Source: Varanus komodoensis
Taxonomy: Eukaryota > Chordata > Lepidosauria > Squamata > Varanidae
Direction of reading: 5' to 3'
Assembly: GCF_004798865.1 (NCBI RefSeq)
Contig: NW_025335761.1
Span: forward strand, 18,682,299-18,746,298
DNA: 64,000 nucleotides
The translations under genes were made by a program, and so were the position numbers. The notes under the pieces were generated by a model. That model did no database searches. It had not been told where the DNA came from and saw nothing but the letters and a program-made list of their open reading frames with translations. The first letter of the stretch is position 1. Each line of letters begins with the position of its first letter. Positions 27,301 through 42,300 of this stretch are shown here, one piece after another.

Positions 27301-30300
27301 ATAGCAAGTTCTATTTGCTGTGTCACTTGTGCCTCAGCCAGTTCTCATGGACAGTATAACAAAACTACAAATTGGTAAACCAAGTAATAGAAATGATTTT
27401 GGTTTTGTTTCAAATAGTTCTAGCACCAAACTAGACATGATTCTAAATAAAAGCCTTGGAATTGAATCAGTGCTTTGCAAAAATTTAATTTTAAGTCAGT
27501 TATTAAGGGAGTTATTTTCTTCAGATCACTATGTGTGGGGAAGGGAAGATTACACCACCACTATTATGCCAACAAAAATTGCCACTATGAATGCAAGCTG
27601 GTCTTATCCCTGAGAGAAAGGATCACATTGGTATCGTTAAAATAAGAAAGCATCCATTTTATTTATTTTATTTAAACATTTTCTATACTGTTCTAGTGAA
27701 TCATATGTTGGATTAAAATAAAAGTTAATAAACTAAAGTTAAAAGTCACGTATAAAATAGGTTAGAGTTTATTTTAGGGTTCTATAAATATATATAATCC
27801 CAAATATGAAATTCTGGTAAAATGTAAATAACCAGGTTTGAAAAGGCACTTACTTCTGGGTAAAACATTCGACCTCTACAATAAAATCTAACGTGAAGAA
27901 GTTTAACTGCTTATTGTTATTGCTATACTATAAATGGTATTAGCAAGAGCTGGATGTAGTTGCCATCAAAGATATTCAGTGTGTGGAAAATAAAGGCTGT
28001 CTTGGCTACCAAAGGATGATCATGATGCAGTCATGATGCAGCATCCCACTGAACCTTCACTAATACCCTTGCTATCAGGAGAAATGGAGGAAAAGGGTAA
28101 AACAAAGTCCCTGTCCAGCACAGCAGAAACACAGCATTGTCCAGCGTGACAAAGAGATCTACTGAAGGAGTCCTCCAAAACCACAGCTGAAGCAGTTGCA
28201 TCTGAAGCCTGTCCAAGGCAAATAGAGAGGCGGTGGCTTGCTCGCTTGGAGATCTCATGATAAGTCCAAAACCATCTCCGAGTGAGCAAGCCACTGCCTC
28301 CCCATCTGTGTGGTGTGTGCGCGCGCAGGCAGTGGCGCAGGCCAGATAAATGGGCATGGTGGGCTGGATCCATCCCGCAGACCGCAGTTTGCGGACATAT
28401 GCTGTAGATAGTCATCTCTTCCCAGTTATACATTATAAGCTAGAAAGGACAAGGACCAAAGCAAGTGGTGGAAGGTGCACTCCAAGCACCTTGTTAACTT
28501 TCCTGGGCCTCAGAAACTGAAATGCATGCATGTGCTTTGGACACATCCATGGATTGTGCTGCCAGAAGATACCATACAAGCTCCTCTGGCGATGAGGAAT
28601 TTTATTCTTAGAGTGTCTAATAAATATGTTAAGGCAGGTCGCTGAAGTTTCCTAAATGCATCTCCCAACAGCAAAGAGAAAGAAAATTTTGAAGAACTTA
28701 GAACTCGACTAGATGACAATGTAAGGCTATGATAACAGCAAAGTATTTACACATCCTGACAATCCACCATGACTTAATTTACCTGTGTGGACTGTTTTGT
28801 CAGACTGGGTGCCTGAACCATTTTTGCATGGCTCTCACAGCAACCCACTTTGTCATGTTGTGTCATATCATGCAAACCCAGGTGGCAGGAATTGATTGCG
28901 AGTTAGAGTACCTTCATATAAACATAACATAAGCCATGGCTAACCTGTGGATTGCTCTGTCTTAAAGGAACCCTGTTTTCTGGATTCACATTATATGACA
29001 ATCCAAGGAAAGCCAGGCACCATGCAAACACAGTCCCTGTGAACATCAGGTATAATGCAATGTCATTTTATACGAACCAGGTCTCTGCCTCTAGGCTGCC
29101 ATCACCACCACAGAGCAGGCCCTAAAAATGAGCTTTCACATATTAGTCATAGTTTCCATAGTCATATTCACTTGTCAGCTTAGATCCAGGGACAGCAGTG
29201 TTCAAATAACTGCTTACCTATCACTGCCAAGAGGTATCTGTGAGACAGTTTACCTCTGCCTTTACCTATCTGTCAAATTTGTTGTGAGGATAAAATGAGG
29301 AGAGGGAACCATGCATTCTGCTTTCAGCCCTTTGAAAGAAAAGTGGGCTAAATATGCAAGTGTTGTTAATCATCGTGTCTTGTTAAAAAAATACAGCAAT
29401 AATTTTGCATTACTTAAATGAATCTTCACACAAACAGTGTATGTATGGGGAAAAGAAAGTTACAGTTTTGGAGGGGTTAGACTTTGTGCTACCCTACTTT
29501 TCATGTATACAGATGAAGCCAACAGTTTCCAAAAATGATTTTATTATTTAAATTTATTAAAATTTAGTTTATATTACTTTTTGTATAAAGGGTGGAAAGC
29601 AATTGGCATGGACATAGCAAAGCAACTTGACAGAAAACTGAAAGGCAGCTTCCATAACCAAATCCAACCTGCTTTTCTATTGACCTGTTCAAATTTGTGC
29701 ATGATCTGTATACATTAATGTCTACTGAATCCCAGTCTTTATTTCTGTAAACACTGCATACAGAACTTACACTGAACTCTACAATTTGGATGTGTTACTT
29801 CTAATTCTGTACACCATGATTATTATAACACAGAAGACCTAAAGAGCTTCTTAGAGAGTCTGCTTACATTTAACTAAGATCTCAGTTTGGGCTAATGCAT
29901 GACCCATGCATTTCTGCTACTCTTGTAGAATTGTTCATAATACTCCAGTCTTACCCCGATTCTTTGGAAATTAGGGAGAAGGTATGTACAACAGAACAGC
30001 CATGCTTCCACTGAAATCTTGTGACACATAAGACAGGGTGGAGACTATGTTCACCTTGTGGGTGCTGAAGAAGTACTTCTGCTGAAAGAGCCCTTAAGGG
30101 CAGTGCCCCAGAAGCACTAATGAAGTGCCCCATGAGGTCAGTGAAAGAGAGCTGAAGCTATACATTTGCCCCAAATTATATACACAGGGATAACATCAAG
30201 TTTCTGTCATCCCAAGTCTCTACCCAGCCAACTCTCTACTTACTAATACAGTGGTACCTTGGCTCACGAACTTAATCTGTTCCAGGACTCTGGTCGTGAC

Positions 30301-33300
30301 CTAAAATGGTTGTGAGCCAAGTTAAATTTCCCCATAAGGTTCAATGTAAATAAGGTTCATCTGTTCTGTAACTATTTTTTTAAATCAGAAAAATGTGAAG
30401 CAATGGGACAAAGAACAACAAAGATTGCAGACATCTCCGCACCCCCCACCCCAAGCACCAGTGTGGCCATCTCCCTGCCTCCCCACAGCACAACCACTAT
30501 CACGCCCATCATCCCGGTACACTGAGGGGGGAGATGGCGCGAACGGGGCATGCTGGGGGGAGAGATGGGCACGAATGTGGGGTCACTGGTGGTGAGACAG
30601 GCGCAATTGTGCTGGGGGGGAGAGATGGCCGAGATCACAGTTGCACCCCTGCAGGAAAGATGGGCACAATCACAGGCGCACTCATGCAGGAAAGATGGGC
30701 GTGATCTTGGCCATCTCCCCCCCTCCCCCAGCATGATTGCGGCCATCTCCCCACTCAGGAGGGTGGGGAAACGGCCGCGATCTTGGTCGCCACCCAATGC
30801 GGAGTTCGTGACCTGAGTTAAAATGTTTATGAAATTTTTGTTCATGACCCAATTTGGTCGTGAACCGAAGCGTTCGTGCGCCGAGGTACCATTGTACTGT
30901 GACAGAATCCTCCCTTCTTCCTCACATGTTACTAGGAAGTGATAGTGGCATGACATCCCACCAGCACTGCTGCTCACCCCATCACTCCTCGGCACTCTCT
31001 TCACCCTTAGCTCTTGGTCTGCAACTTCAAGTTATCAGCATACTGTCCGTGAATGAGCCTGTTTGCTCAACGTACCCATACCGAGGTGGCATGCTACATT
31101 ATGCTTTCCCCAGCAGGGAGATCTCATGGGTGAGCAGTTCACCAGCATTCACTGCATTATCTACCACCCTGTAGAATGGCTTTTCACTACAACTTTTAAG
31201 ACCCTTTTTTAATGACTAAAGATGTCCATGTTACAAGTGTGGAATTTTGAAAAGCTGGTGGGGGTGCCAGACAGAAGCAGGAGCGGGGCTGGGAAAATCA
31301 GGAAGAAAAATATTCTGGTCTTCTGATGAGGGAATATTTCTTAGTATGCACAGATGGGGAAGGGATCAAAGGAGGGTAATGGCACAGAGGGAGGGAACAG
31401 AATGCTGTTGCCAGTGTACTAAAAAAGGGCAGTAGAGATAGAAAAGACAATGGGGCATAGTAGAGGAAGCAGAAGATACAACAGTGGTGGGACGAATGGC
31501 AGATGGAACCAAACCTGGAATGGAAGAGACATGCTGTGACTGCAAAGCAGACCAAAATTTAAAAGGGCTGCCACAGTACTGAACAACCATGGATAAAAAA
31601 AAAAACTGGTGATGAGGCAGTAGCACAAGTGCTAGTGTTGCACTGATCTGCTGCAGAGGTCCTTGGCATGTGCGCCACTGTCTGAGTGGAGATCTGAGAG
31701 GGGAAGAAGGGAAGGGGGCAAATGGTGGGGGGGGGGAGGCAAGTCCAAGGTAGTCATCTGTTGGGCGCACAGGAATTTTACTTGCATTGCAATGGTAAAA
31801 TTCCCATGGAGGTTAGAGTATTGTACAAATCTGTCCATTGTAAAGTCAAGTACAAATGTAGTAGTGGCGTTTTTATTGCAAGTGACAACAGAACTCTTGG
31901 CTACTTAGCAAAAATACCTGTTGATTTTACTGTCCTGTGAAATTAAATAAACATTTTGACCTTATTTTCATAGACTCACTTGCTTTCCTCCTGTTATATT
32001 CCACCATAGAAAACTATTCATAAGAAGTTATTATTTTAGGTTCTGTAATCAGTTAATAATGTTATGCAAATTATACACAGTACGATGTGAAACAATAACT
32101 ACATTGTGCTTCACAAAGCTAAATGCAGACAGAGCCTCTGAGTCTACCAACAGACATTCCAAGTTTATGAAAATAGGAAATACATAGAATATGGAAACAA
32201 GCATAACTCATAGTCTCTCTAAAATGCATGTTGTTCAATGATTCCAGAGTTACAATTTATTGTATGTAATTAACATCTAAATAAATTAAAATCCAGAGCC
32301 ACTTAGAAGAAACTTTTAGCGTATTTTCTTTTTCTGCATTTCAAACCTAAAATAAATCTCTGTATAACTGGAAGACTTTTAGAAGAATTATGAAACAGAA
32401 ACACAATGATGTTTAGGCAATAGATTTAAAGGTTCTAATTTTACTGTTCTCTGTTCTAAATATTAAACATTGTTCAAGTTCTTTGTTTAAACACAAGTAA
32501 ATGACAACCCCTCTAAGATGCATACTTATAGAAGACTTATTCTGGCTATGTGCCAAAGGGAAAAATATATTTAAAAATGATCACAGCTGCAAATAACTAA
32601 GCACAAAACAGCTGACTAGCAAAAAAAATCCATACTGCAGTCACGATAGTCAATTGTACCATATGGCCATTATGTATAAAATAACCATTGGAGAGAATTG
32701 ACTGTTTAATACTTAACTTGAAGCCTCATACATTTTAGTCTTATATATTTCATTAATATTTTTATATAATGCGGAAATCAGTTCTAGAATTTTTTAAACC
32801 ATAGTTTTAGTTTGCAGCCTTATTACCCACTTTTCATCCATGTTTAAGGTAGCAATCCCATGGTCCCCAAACAATGCCTGAGGACAGTGGTGAGCCCCCT
32901 GCCGAGGCTGAAGACAGCACCCTGCCCTTCTACTGGGAACAAGAGCTCCAACTCCATTTCCCCACCCTCTTGCAGCTGGAGTAGAAAGAACTGCACTGGC
33001 TGGCTTCCAAGGTCAGAAGAATTAACCTTAAAGGGGGGAAAACAGGATGTCCCAGAGAACAATAAGGGCAGGAGACTGGAAAGGACAGGATATGAGCCAT
33101 CTCAAGCTTCTGCCAACCTTTCCTTCAGAAGTGCCCTTGCTGGACAGCTAAAAATCTCATCTTGCAAAGGTTAGAAGGGAGAATAGGTGAAGAAGCCAAA
33201 TATATCTAAGGAAAGCAGAAGAGGAGGCTACAGCTCTAGCTGAATAACCCTTGTAATATGTGCAGTAAGTGTGCAAGAATTAATACTGAAAACACCCACT

Positions 33301-36300
33301 TGGCAGAACAATGCGATGGCACTATATGACCTTATTTGGGGAGATCCTCAGTGACAAATGAATAAACTGAGATTTCTTAAAGGATTATGTTCTACGGAAA
33401 AGGCCTTTCTGACATCTAGGAATGAAGCTTTGACCTCTATTGGGGGAGTAGCTTGAGGAAAGTTAATAGTATGGTAACCTGAGTTAAATGGAATTTGGAA
33501 AAAAGGAGCAGCCTAGATATGGCACTACGTTGTACCTGTGAAAAGTTAGTAACTGTTAGTCATGCTTGCTCTTCATTCTGAAGGAAGAGCAATATATAAC
33601 ACTGTTTATATAGTTTATATTTTAAAAACTATATTTATAAAAGTATAAACAAAATATATTGTGAGCTTCCTATGTTGGCTGCAGATGTAAATTCAAAGGG
33701 CGTGGCCGTCAATTGTGTCAGCACCACTAACAGACTCCAGGCTAGGACTGGATGGGAGGCCAATGGATACAAGTTAGCATGTCCTTCAAGAAACTGTTTA
33801 ATATGGGGAAATGGGAAGAAATGTTACGAATAGACTTTGAAAAAGGAAAGAGCTAAACTTCTAGATTTCAAAGGAAAAAACAAGTCCAGAAGATCTCAGG
33901 TTTGGAGTCCTGTTCTATTACAGCAAGAAATTTCAGAAAGGTCTTCCACCTGACAGTGTATGACGCCTGGGTGGAAGGTTTGCATGAAGCAGAACCCTCT
34001 CTAACTGGTGAAACTGCCTACTTTCCATGCAATGAGATGGAGTCTGATCATCTCATTGTTCAACATGAAGAGATCTGTTATTCAATGCTGAGGTCAATAC
34101 TTGGCATGCTCCACATATCAAATAGTTCTAGAGTGATTGTTGGAAAGAGATCTCACTCATAAGAGGTGAACAAATCTGCAAGACTGTTAGACATTCCTGA
34201 GTGCTGTATACTGACAGCATAGCAGTGTACACACCAGTCTCAGAACTGTAAGAGAATTAAAGGAGGGGAACGAATTCTATTCTGCTTGTTTACATCTAAG
34301 TTAACTGCAGTAATGTTCATAGCAATTTGGATGGTTTGTCCACTGATGGCATATTCAAGTTCTCATAGGCAAGAACATGTGGAACAGAATTCTGTTTCAA
34401 TGTGACCACAGTGCCTTGATTCTAAGTTAACTTTATGGGTCTCTCCAGCCATTAAGGAATGTGTTCTCAATGAATGTTAGGGATGGATGGGAAGTCCAGA
34501 AGTTGTGCCCCCTTAAAAAGTATGTTGGAACAATCCAGTAAAGTAGAAAATACCAGAAAAAAGTTTATGAAGAGAAAGCATGTTTTGGGGTCCCAAAGGA
34601 GCAAATAATATAAAGAAGACTCAAATAAATTGGAAACGGAGAGAAAAAAAACAGGAGAAAACAACAGAGTTCAGCACCCCAGGAGAGTAGAATTGTTTAG
34701 AATTTTGCCGAGAGGGGAGGGAACATTCCAAATGCTGCTAGTCTCTGAGGCAGAAGAAAAGGCACTGAGAGGCAGGCAGGAACCATGTCCAGTGTGTGCA
34801 CTGAGTGGGTGGATGGAGCTCCCACCTAATATTCTGTTTAGCACTACAATGTTCCAAACAATTGTTTAGTGCTAGCACATAGTTTGTATGTTAGAATCAC
34901 AGAGACCCCAAAGAACGTCTCAAATCTGGTCACAAACATATTCAGTCAAATATCTTTCTCTGTGCAGGGCTTTCCCACCATCACTGTATTAACACAGAAG
35001 CTCACACAGGTGGGTGATAACATATAAACATCCAACCACACATTGGGTTCTTGTTAAGAAAGCACACCCACCAGTAAAAACAACCTTATCTCTACTTGGG
35101 TCTCAATGAATTCAAGTAGACTTTCTATCAAATAATTGAGTAGAGGATTGCTTTTAACTGGACAATCTGAAACATTTTTATTTAGAAGAAAACCTCTCTG
35201 AGTGCAATAGGTCTTTCTAATAACTGTGTTTAGGATTGTAGTCAAAGTTTTAGCAGTAAATAGTGACTGATGGACAGTGCAAGCAACCATGTCATGTATT
35301 TTAGGAGTTGGAAAAATGTCTGTGTTGTGCCAGACTGCAGCTGTTATTCCATTATTCAGGGTTAGCACATACTCATCCAGAATTGATCCCCTTGTAAAAA
35401 TTTTACACTGTCCATTATAGTATCCTGTCAGAAAGGGCTAGAAGGGATTGAAAGATGAACTTCCTGAGGCACTGCAATGGCAGTTGATGAATTGAGGGAA
35501 TGGGCAGGAACTCCTTCTATATACTGATGCTGAGGGTAGGGGAGAGGTTCCCAGCAAAACTCTTGCCTGTAGAATCTCTCACCCCAACAACAGGCTCCAC
35601 ATAGATGCAAAGCCCATGTATGTGATCCAGAGACTATGCAGAAGGTTCTAATAACCTTAGACAAGTCATTTCCTGTGCCTCAGTCTCTACTCTCCAATGG
35701 GGGAAATTAATACAGGCAGTCCCCGGGTTATGAACAACCCATACTTATGAACTGTCATAAAGCCCGTTAATTTAAAAATTTGAGTTAAAGTTCTACTGCA
35801 GAAACTTGTTATCACCATACAGAGAGAGGAAGCAGAAAGGGAGGGAAGGACGGACTCCAAAGCATCACCACAAAGAGAGAGGGAGTGAAAAGGTAGAGGG
35901 AGGCCTCGAAAGCATGCCTTCCTGCCCCGTCCATCCAGGGAGGGGAATCTCTCCAGCATTTCCTTGCTGCAAAGAAGCCGCCCTGGTGAGTTTGGATGGG
36001 GGAGGGATAGAGATATTCATGGCTTTTTCACTTTAATGGGGCTCCTGTGCCCTTATTCTGCACAAATGTGGAGGGCCAATTACAGGTTATCCGACTTACA
36101 TACAAATTCAACTTAAAAGTCACATTTCTGTTTTCAAAGGAACGGAACTTGTTCATGACCCAGGGAATTCCTGTATTGACTTATTTTTCATGGTTGTTGT
36201 AAGGATTACAAGAGCTTTGAACAGATCAAACACTATACAAATGTTAGGAGTATTATTCATCCCCAGACAAAGACACGATAGCATGATAAAAGGAAAAGGG

Positions 36301-39300
36301 AAAAAGATAAATTTGTTTACTCTTGGATCTGGTATATTACTACTGGCCCATCTTACATCCTTCATCAGACTACTGCCTTCTCTGTTCCTTTCCCTGAAGC
36401 TCATTCCATTTTTGGGCTTCCTGGCCCTTGGATCTGCTGACCCAAATATTTTCCAGTAACCACTCTAATTCTGTGTATTCAGCAGAAAATTTATGTCCTT
36501 ATATTGTAAGGGTGGGGAGTCTTTAACTTAGCAGCCATGGACAGCCATGTCCCGTCCACTGGCTCTATTCCCTTTTCCCTGGAGTATTACTTCAGCTTTT
36601 ATGGAGTATTTTCCCCATTCTAAAATACTTAAATTCTTCTATTGACACTAGCAATAAGTGTTTTAAGCTACAGTATACTGGCATTTAAAAATAATTTTAT
36701 CCCCACCTCTTTGCCTTTAACTTTTTGAGGATCTCGTATTCTGGCATATGAAATTATGTCTCCAACAATTATACTAAAATCTCAGTCATAAGTTCTCCAA
36801 GTGCCGCTCTTCTTTATGAATAACAACTGTTCCCATTCTTATCAGACTTACTGCTTTACAGTTATGTTTAAAACCACTATTTCTGATTGTTGTTGGAAAG
36901 TGAGGCTTTTCTTAGCTGTTTCCTTCCCTTAAAGAATTGCTACCTTTAAAGTTATTCTTTCCCCAGCTTCCTATTTCTGAGACCAATTATCATTTCCAAG
37001 TCCTTCCTTCAGCAATCTACATTTGTCTTTACTTTGTAATGCATGGATTGACTCCTTCCTTGGTTTCCCAGCCCACAGATTCCCAGCTGGGCAATGGTGA
37101 TGGAATGCCTCGTATGTGAAATTTTCTCCAACTTAACTGACCTTTCACTCCCTTACATAGGCTGCACTGTTTCCAAGACTCTACTGAAACATTCACAAAA
37201 GCTTAGCCAATCATAAACAGGGACTAAAGAAGACAGTGATAGATGACAAGAAGTTTTATGCTGCCAAATTTTCAAAGAGTTCTTATCACTCAGTGCTGGT
37301 AAAGGATATTGTGGATCATAGCCTGAAAGCAGGGACAACACAGTGGCTGTGTTCCAACATGAATGAACAAGAGCAAGAGCATATCTGCTAGTAAAGCAAC
37401 AGGCCATTGACTGGATTCAAATGACATGGCAAACCAACATGAATAACTAGTCACAGTTGGGTGCTGTGCTGTACAGATCTAGGACACTTCCTGAAGAATG
37501 GCTTGTTTTAGTAGTGGTTTGACTCAGAATTGAGTCAACTGGACCAAACCTGCTACAGGAAGCAGTGAACAAACCATTCCAGAAGAACAACAGAAACCCT
37601 GTGCTCCTCCTGTAGACCTCACCCAGGCCACCACCAGTGCCAGTCTCTCCACCAAGTGCCCAAATGGCACTTGGGAACAATCGTCTTTGGCTTGTTCTCC
37701 TGTTTTGCAACTGTGATCCGTTGCCATAACCACAGCTTTTCTCCAGTTTTTCTAGAGATCACTTTTTGTGATCTGATGTGTGACAGCCAGTAATAGTCTC
37801 TGCACTGTACCCTAGTAGCTCATTGGAGCAGCCGTCACTGACCTGACACCTATTTCAGTGAGGGAAGGGGCTTTTGTGCCAAATGCGGGCAATTTTTAAA
37901 AATAAATTTAAAAAATAAATTGGGTTAGCAGTTTAGAGTTGTGCAAACATGCAATTCTAACTTTCCAAGCTTTGAAGACTTTCTTGGTCAATGTCCTGGT
38001 AAGTATCTGCTGTCAAAGCATGCAATTTAATTTTAATTTTTTAATTCAATAAAACATTTTTATCCTGTCTTTTCACAAACGTCTCAAGATGGCTTATAGA
38101 GAATAAAATCAAAATGATAAAAATACAATCCATAATATAATAGCAATAAATAGATCACAATAAATACAATCATTACTAACAGAATAACGTTAAACCAATA
38201 ATAAAGAAAGGAGAATGCCACAATCATGAAAAAATAAATAACAATGGATAAAATAATAAAATAAATTTATTTATTTATAAAATAAATAATAAAAACTCTA
38301 AAAACTCTAATTCTTAAAATAGCATTTAAATAAAAATGTTTGTGGCCATTGATAAAGTCAGGCTTCAAATACTCTGGGTGCTTGCAGGGTTCTTTGACAG
38401 AGATACATGCAGCCAAAAAAACTGTATATAACCCTGTCAAATAGGAAAAAAAAAATCCCAACACCTCATTTAGCTGCAACAAAACCCCCACTTTTCAAAG
38501 AAACACTTATTTTTGATAGCTGTCAAAAATGAGCTTTCATAAATGGGGTGAGCAGCACTTTTCCATTTTCCCACATATACAGTGGCTCAGGAAAAGGTGA
38601 GAAAAGTGGGGGCCACTGAGAATGGTGAGATACAAACCAAAAACCTAGAGGATCTTATGGCAAAAGGGGTAATGCAGTTAGCAACCTCTTTTGCAAGCAA
38701 AGGTATGATTGTAGTTTGGTTTTTAATTGACAGCTTGCCACTTGATAGTTGCCAAATGAAAGCAAAGTGGCATATTTGAAGCCTGGATTTGTCAATGTCT
38801 ATGGATGGTGCCTGCTTTGATAGCAGAACTATACCATGACACAGAATTGGCAAGGCTGCAGTTTGGATAGTCAGGATTGTACATATGTATAACTCCAAAC
38901 TACAAAAACATTTGTGTACATTTTTGGAGCAAAAATAATTTCAAAAAGATGGAAGATCAGTGACAGTTGCTCTCTTGTGCCACTTACATAAGTTATCTCT
39001 AAAAGAAAAAATGGGATGAAGGGAGGGTGAATGCTGCAGCAACCATAACAGGGTAGAGATCACAGTGGGGAGAAGAGACAAGATGGTTTCTGCCATGGGA
39101 TGCCTACAAGAGGACTGAGGGGAAAGAGGTGGGAGCACAACCCATGGCAAATACAGTTTTCTTACAAGCACAATATATGCTGTTTCACAAACAACCCACA
39201 CTGCATATCTAATTTGTTGGGTGGGTTACCATCTTGTGCAAACATATTCAACGTTTTCCGTTTGGATATCATACTAAACAAACTATGAATGGGGAGTTCC

Positions 39301-42300
39301 TGGCTTGTGTAGCTCTTTATGATGACAAGATGAACCAAGTAAGTTTGGCTGAGCAGCTTGCATCAACATAATTATAGCTTCGAGTGAATGAGTAAAGAAA
39401 AATGGCTGTATCATGCAAACCAAGCCTATGTAACTGTCCTATTATTTATTCGTAATTGAAACATAAAATGAGTTAAAGTAAATTGAACTGTGAATGGTAA
39501 GAATTCTTTTTTCACTTCATGAAATCTTCTCTTAATACAGGATTAAATCACTATACCACTTAAATCCAAGTTAAGTATTTTTGAGAAAGAATCAAAACAG
39601 CTAATGCCAAAAAGTGACCTTATTCATGCAAAATCTGCGACATTTAAATGACTGTTGAATGCAGCAGCTGTGTTGCTGGCAGAAGAAACGTTAACATAAC
39701 TAAGATGTTCATAGCTGTTTCCCTCCCCCTACTGAAGCCCATTATATACTGATCCAATTATTACACAAAACCCTCTTTTTCTTATAGTTTACTCTGTTTT
39801 TCATTTCTTTCTTTCTCAGTTCTGAGGAAAACAAAGGCAACAGTTGAATACTTACTACTTTGCAAGTATTTCATGAGAAAATGCCATGTACACTGAGAAT
39901 CATCTATTTAATAGATGGGGCTTAATTTCTTCCCAGTAAATCTCTGTAAAAGCTAACCCAATCTGGTTTTGGTTTTACAACTGAATATATTAAATTTTCC
40001 AATTATGGATATAGCATCTCCAAAAAGTTACAAACCAACTAGCATTAGAATTTCATAATGAAAAGGTTTATAGCCCTATAACTGCATCTAGCAGCAAAAA
40101 CAAAATCTTGATATGTTGAATCGTTGCCAGTTAAACTTTCAAATTTAATGAGATCGATAAAGTGTCTCAATGTCACCTACAGATGCCAGAAGTGAAGGTC
40201 TGAAATAACTGTTTTCATTGTTTCACATTACATTGCAAATTATGCCCATAAGATATGAGTTGAAATAGTATTGCTCTACCTTGCTCGAGCACTAGAGTAA
40301 CTCATATAACAAAGTGACAAGAGTTACTGGAAGTTAAACTGGAAACTGTTCTCAGTGTTTAGCTGGCCCATTAAGGGAGTTATTGAACTGCCTGTTGAGG
40401 CAGCTCAGAACCTTCAGGTCCTGGACTGTACTTTTCCAGTCGTTGGATTCTCCTATGCAGGGGTATAAGGAGGCAGCTCCCTGTACTAGTTGAGTCATGT
40501 TTATGCAATAATGTTTTCCTGAGTGCTGGTAAGTTTCTTTATTATTTCATTGTCCTTCTGGCTTGTTAATTGCTCCCATCTTTCAATTTGTTCTTTGGTT
40601 CTGATTTGCTCTTTTGTCTTTAATGCTTGCTTCATCCCATGACATCTAGTTCCCAGTTCATCTCCAATGGCTGCCCATATTTCAATCCTCCCAACAAGGC
40701 AAGTGCTAAAGCACCATTGTCCACTTCTTTCATAAGGTATTAAAATATACCAGACTTGTTCCATTTGCAATTACAATCTCTACCAATTTCTTAATGTGGA
40801 TTTCATTAAAAAAGCAAATTTGTACTCAAACAATCTTTTAAAAATATTCTTTTTGAAGAAACTATTGTCCTAGCATGTAACTAAATTGCCAGTTTTCTGG
40901 CAACAAAATCTTTTGACATTCATTATAACTGGCCCATAATTATTCATACCTTCTGATAAATATATACCAACATAGTTAAGTGTTTTTGAACAACTCCACA
41001 GCAGTTTGTTGGAGTATACCAATACCGGTGTTAATGATGTTGTGCTCACTTAAACAAATGCACAATGTAACTAGGGCAATAGGAGAAAGTGGCTGCTAAA
41101 ATTCAGTGCCAAGTCACGGTTATTGCCCACTGAACCCTACCACTTCTTTTGAACTTACTTTCCCAAGTTTTATGCTTTTTCCTTTAGTTTATCTTTTTTT
41201 CAAGGCTCTCCAGCCACTTTTTCAATTTTTCTTCTAACAGAAATGTAAATTGCAGAATCTGTTTTAAGTATTTTAAAGAGCAAAAGCCTGAGGTATTTTT
41301 ATCTGTATTGAACCTAAAGTAAACTGACTCACTATATGCCTGGCTTCAGCATATCCATTTCTATCCCTAGGGTGCAAAAACTTTTAAACAAAGCCTCATA
41401 ATGGAAAATATCACAAGTACACACAAGCAGTATGATCTTTTAAACAGATGGCTGTGTAGGGATGTTGCCTGCTATGTTGCTTTACAGGAAAAGAGATATA
41501 AGATGCATCTTATTTGGAAATGCACACTATCAGTTCAAACATTTAAGAATTTTTAATGAGCTTTCATAAGTTTTGCAGCAAGCATATTGGAGCAAAAAAA
41601 TCCCAACCAATTATAGGCTAACTGAATCTGAACTTGCAGTGACTGAGAAGGAAAGAGATCTTGACATGGTAGTGGACAACTCAATGAAAATGTCAGGCCT
41701 GAGTGCAGCTGCCGTGGAGAAGGCAAATTCCATGTTAGGCATAATTAGGAATGGAATAGAAAATATAATTGCCAAGATCGTACTCCCCTTATATAAACCT
41801 TTCCTTCAACCACTCCTTAGAATATTGTGTTCAGTTCTGGTTGCTTTACCTAAAAAGGGCCATTATTGAGTTGAATAATAAGGGAAACAAAAACGATCAA
41901 GGAGCTGGAGCAATTCCCCTATGAGATGCGACTACAACAACCGGGCCTAGCCTATAAAAAAGGCAACTAAAGGGAGAAATGATAGAGACATTTAAAATAA
42001 TGCCCTGTGTGGAGAAAAATGTCTTTTTCTCCTTGCCCCATCTAGCACTCAGCACCATTCCATGAAGTGGACTGGTAAAAAGTTTAAGGAAGTGCTTCAT
42101 TAAACAGTCCTTAACTGCATTTCCTCAAGTTCAGTTAAGAGGAAGTGCTTCTTCACACAACATTTAGTTAAACTATGGAATTTGCTGCCAGAGGAAGCAG
42201 CGATGGCCACCAATCTGGATAGTTTTACAAAGGGATTGAACAGATTCATAGAAGAAGTGGCTATCAGTGACTATTAGTCTTGTTGGCTATGTGCAACCTC

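Noticed and set aside
28020-28433. Overlapping minus frames of 137 and 108 codons, Cys/His rich
   Set aside because: No motif, no splice context and two competing frames in the same GC-richer block. Considered chance.
30372-31004. 210-codon open frame on the minus strand
   Set aside because: It lies mostly inside the GC-rich, low-complexity core of the CAGTGGTACC transposon and runs past its end. No domain or codon pattern; open by composition.
33715-33770. 5S-rRNA-like words (gactggatgggaggcc)
   Set aside because: Only a short coincidental match; flanking 5S boxes are absent.
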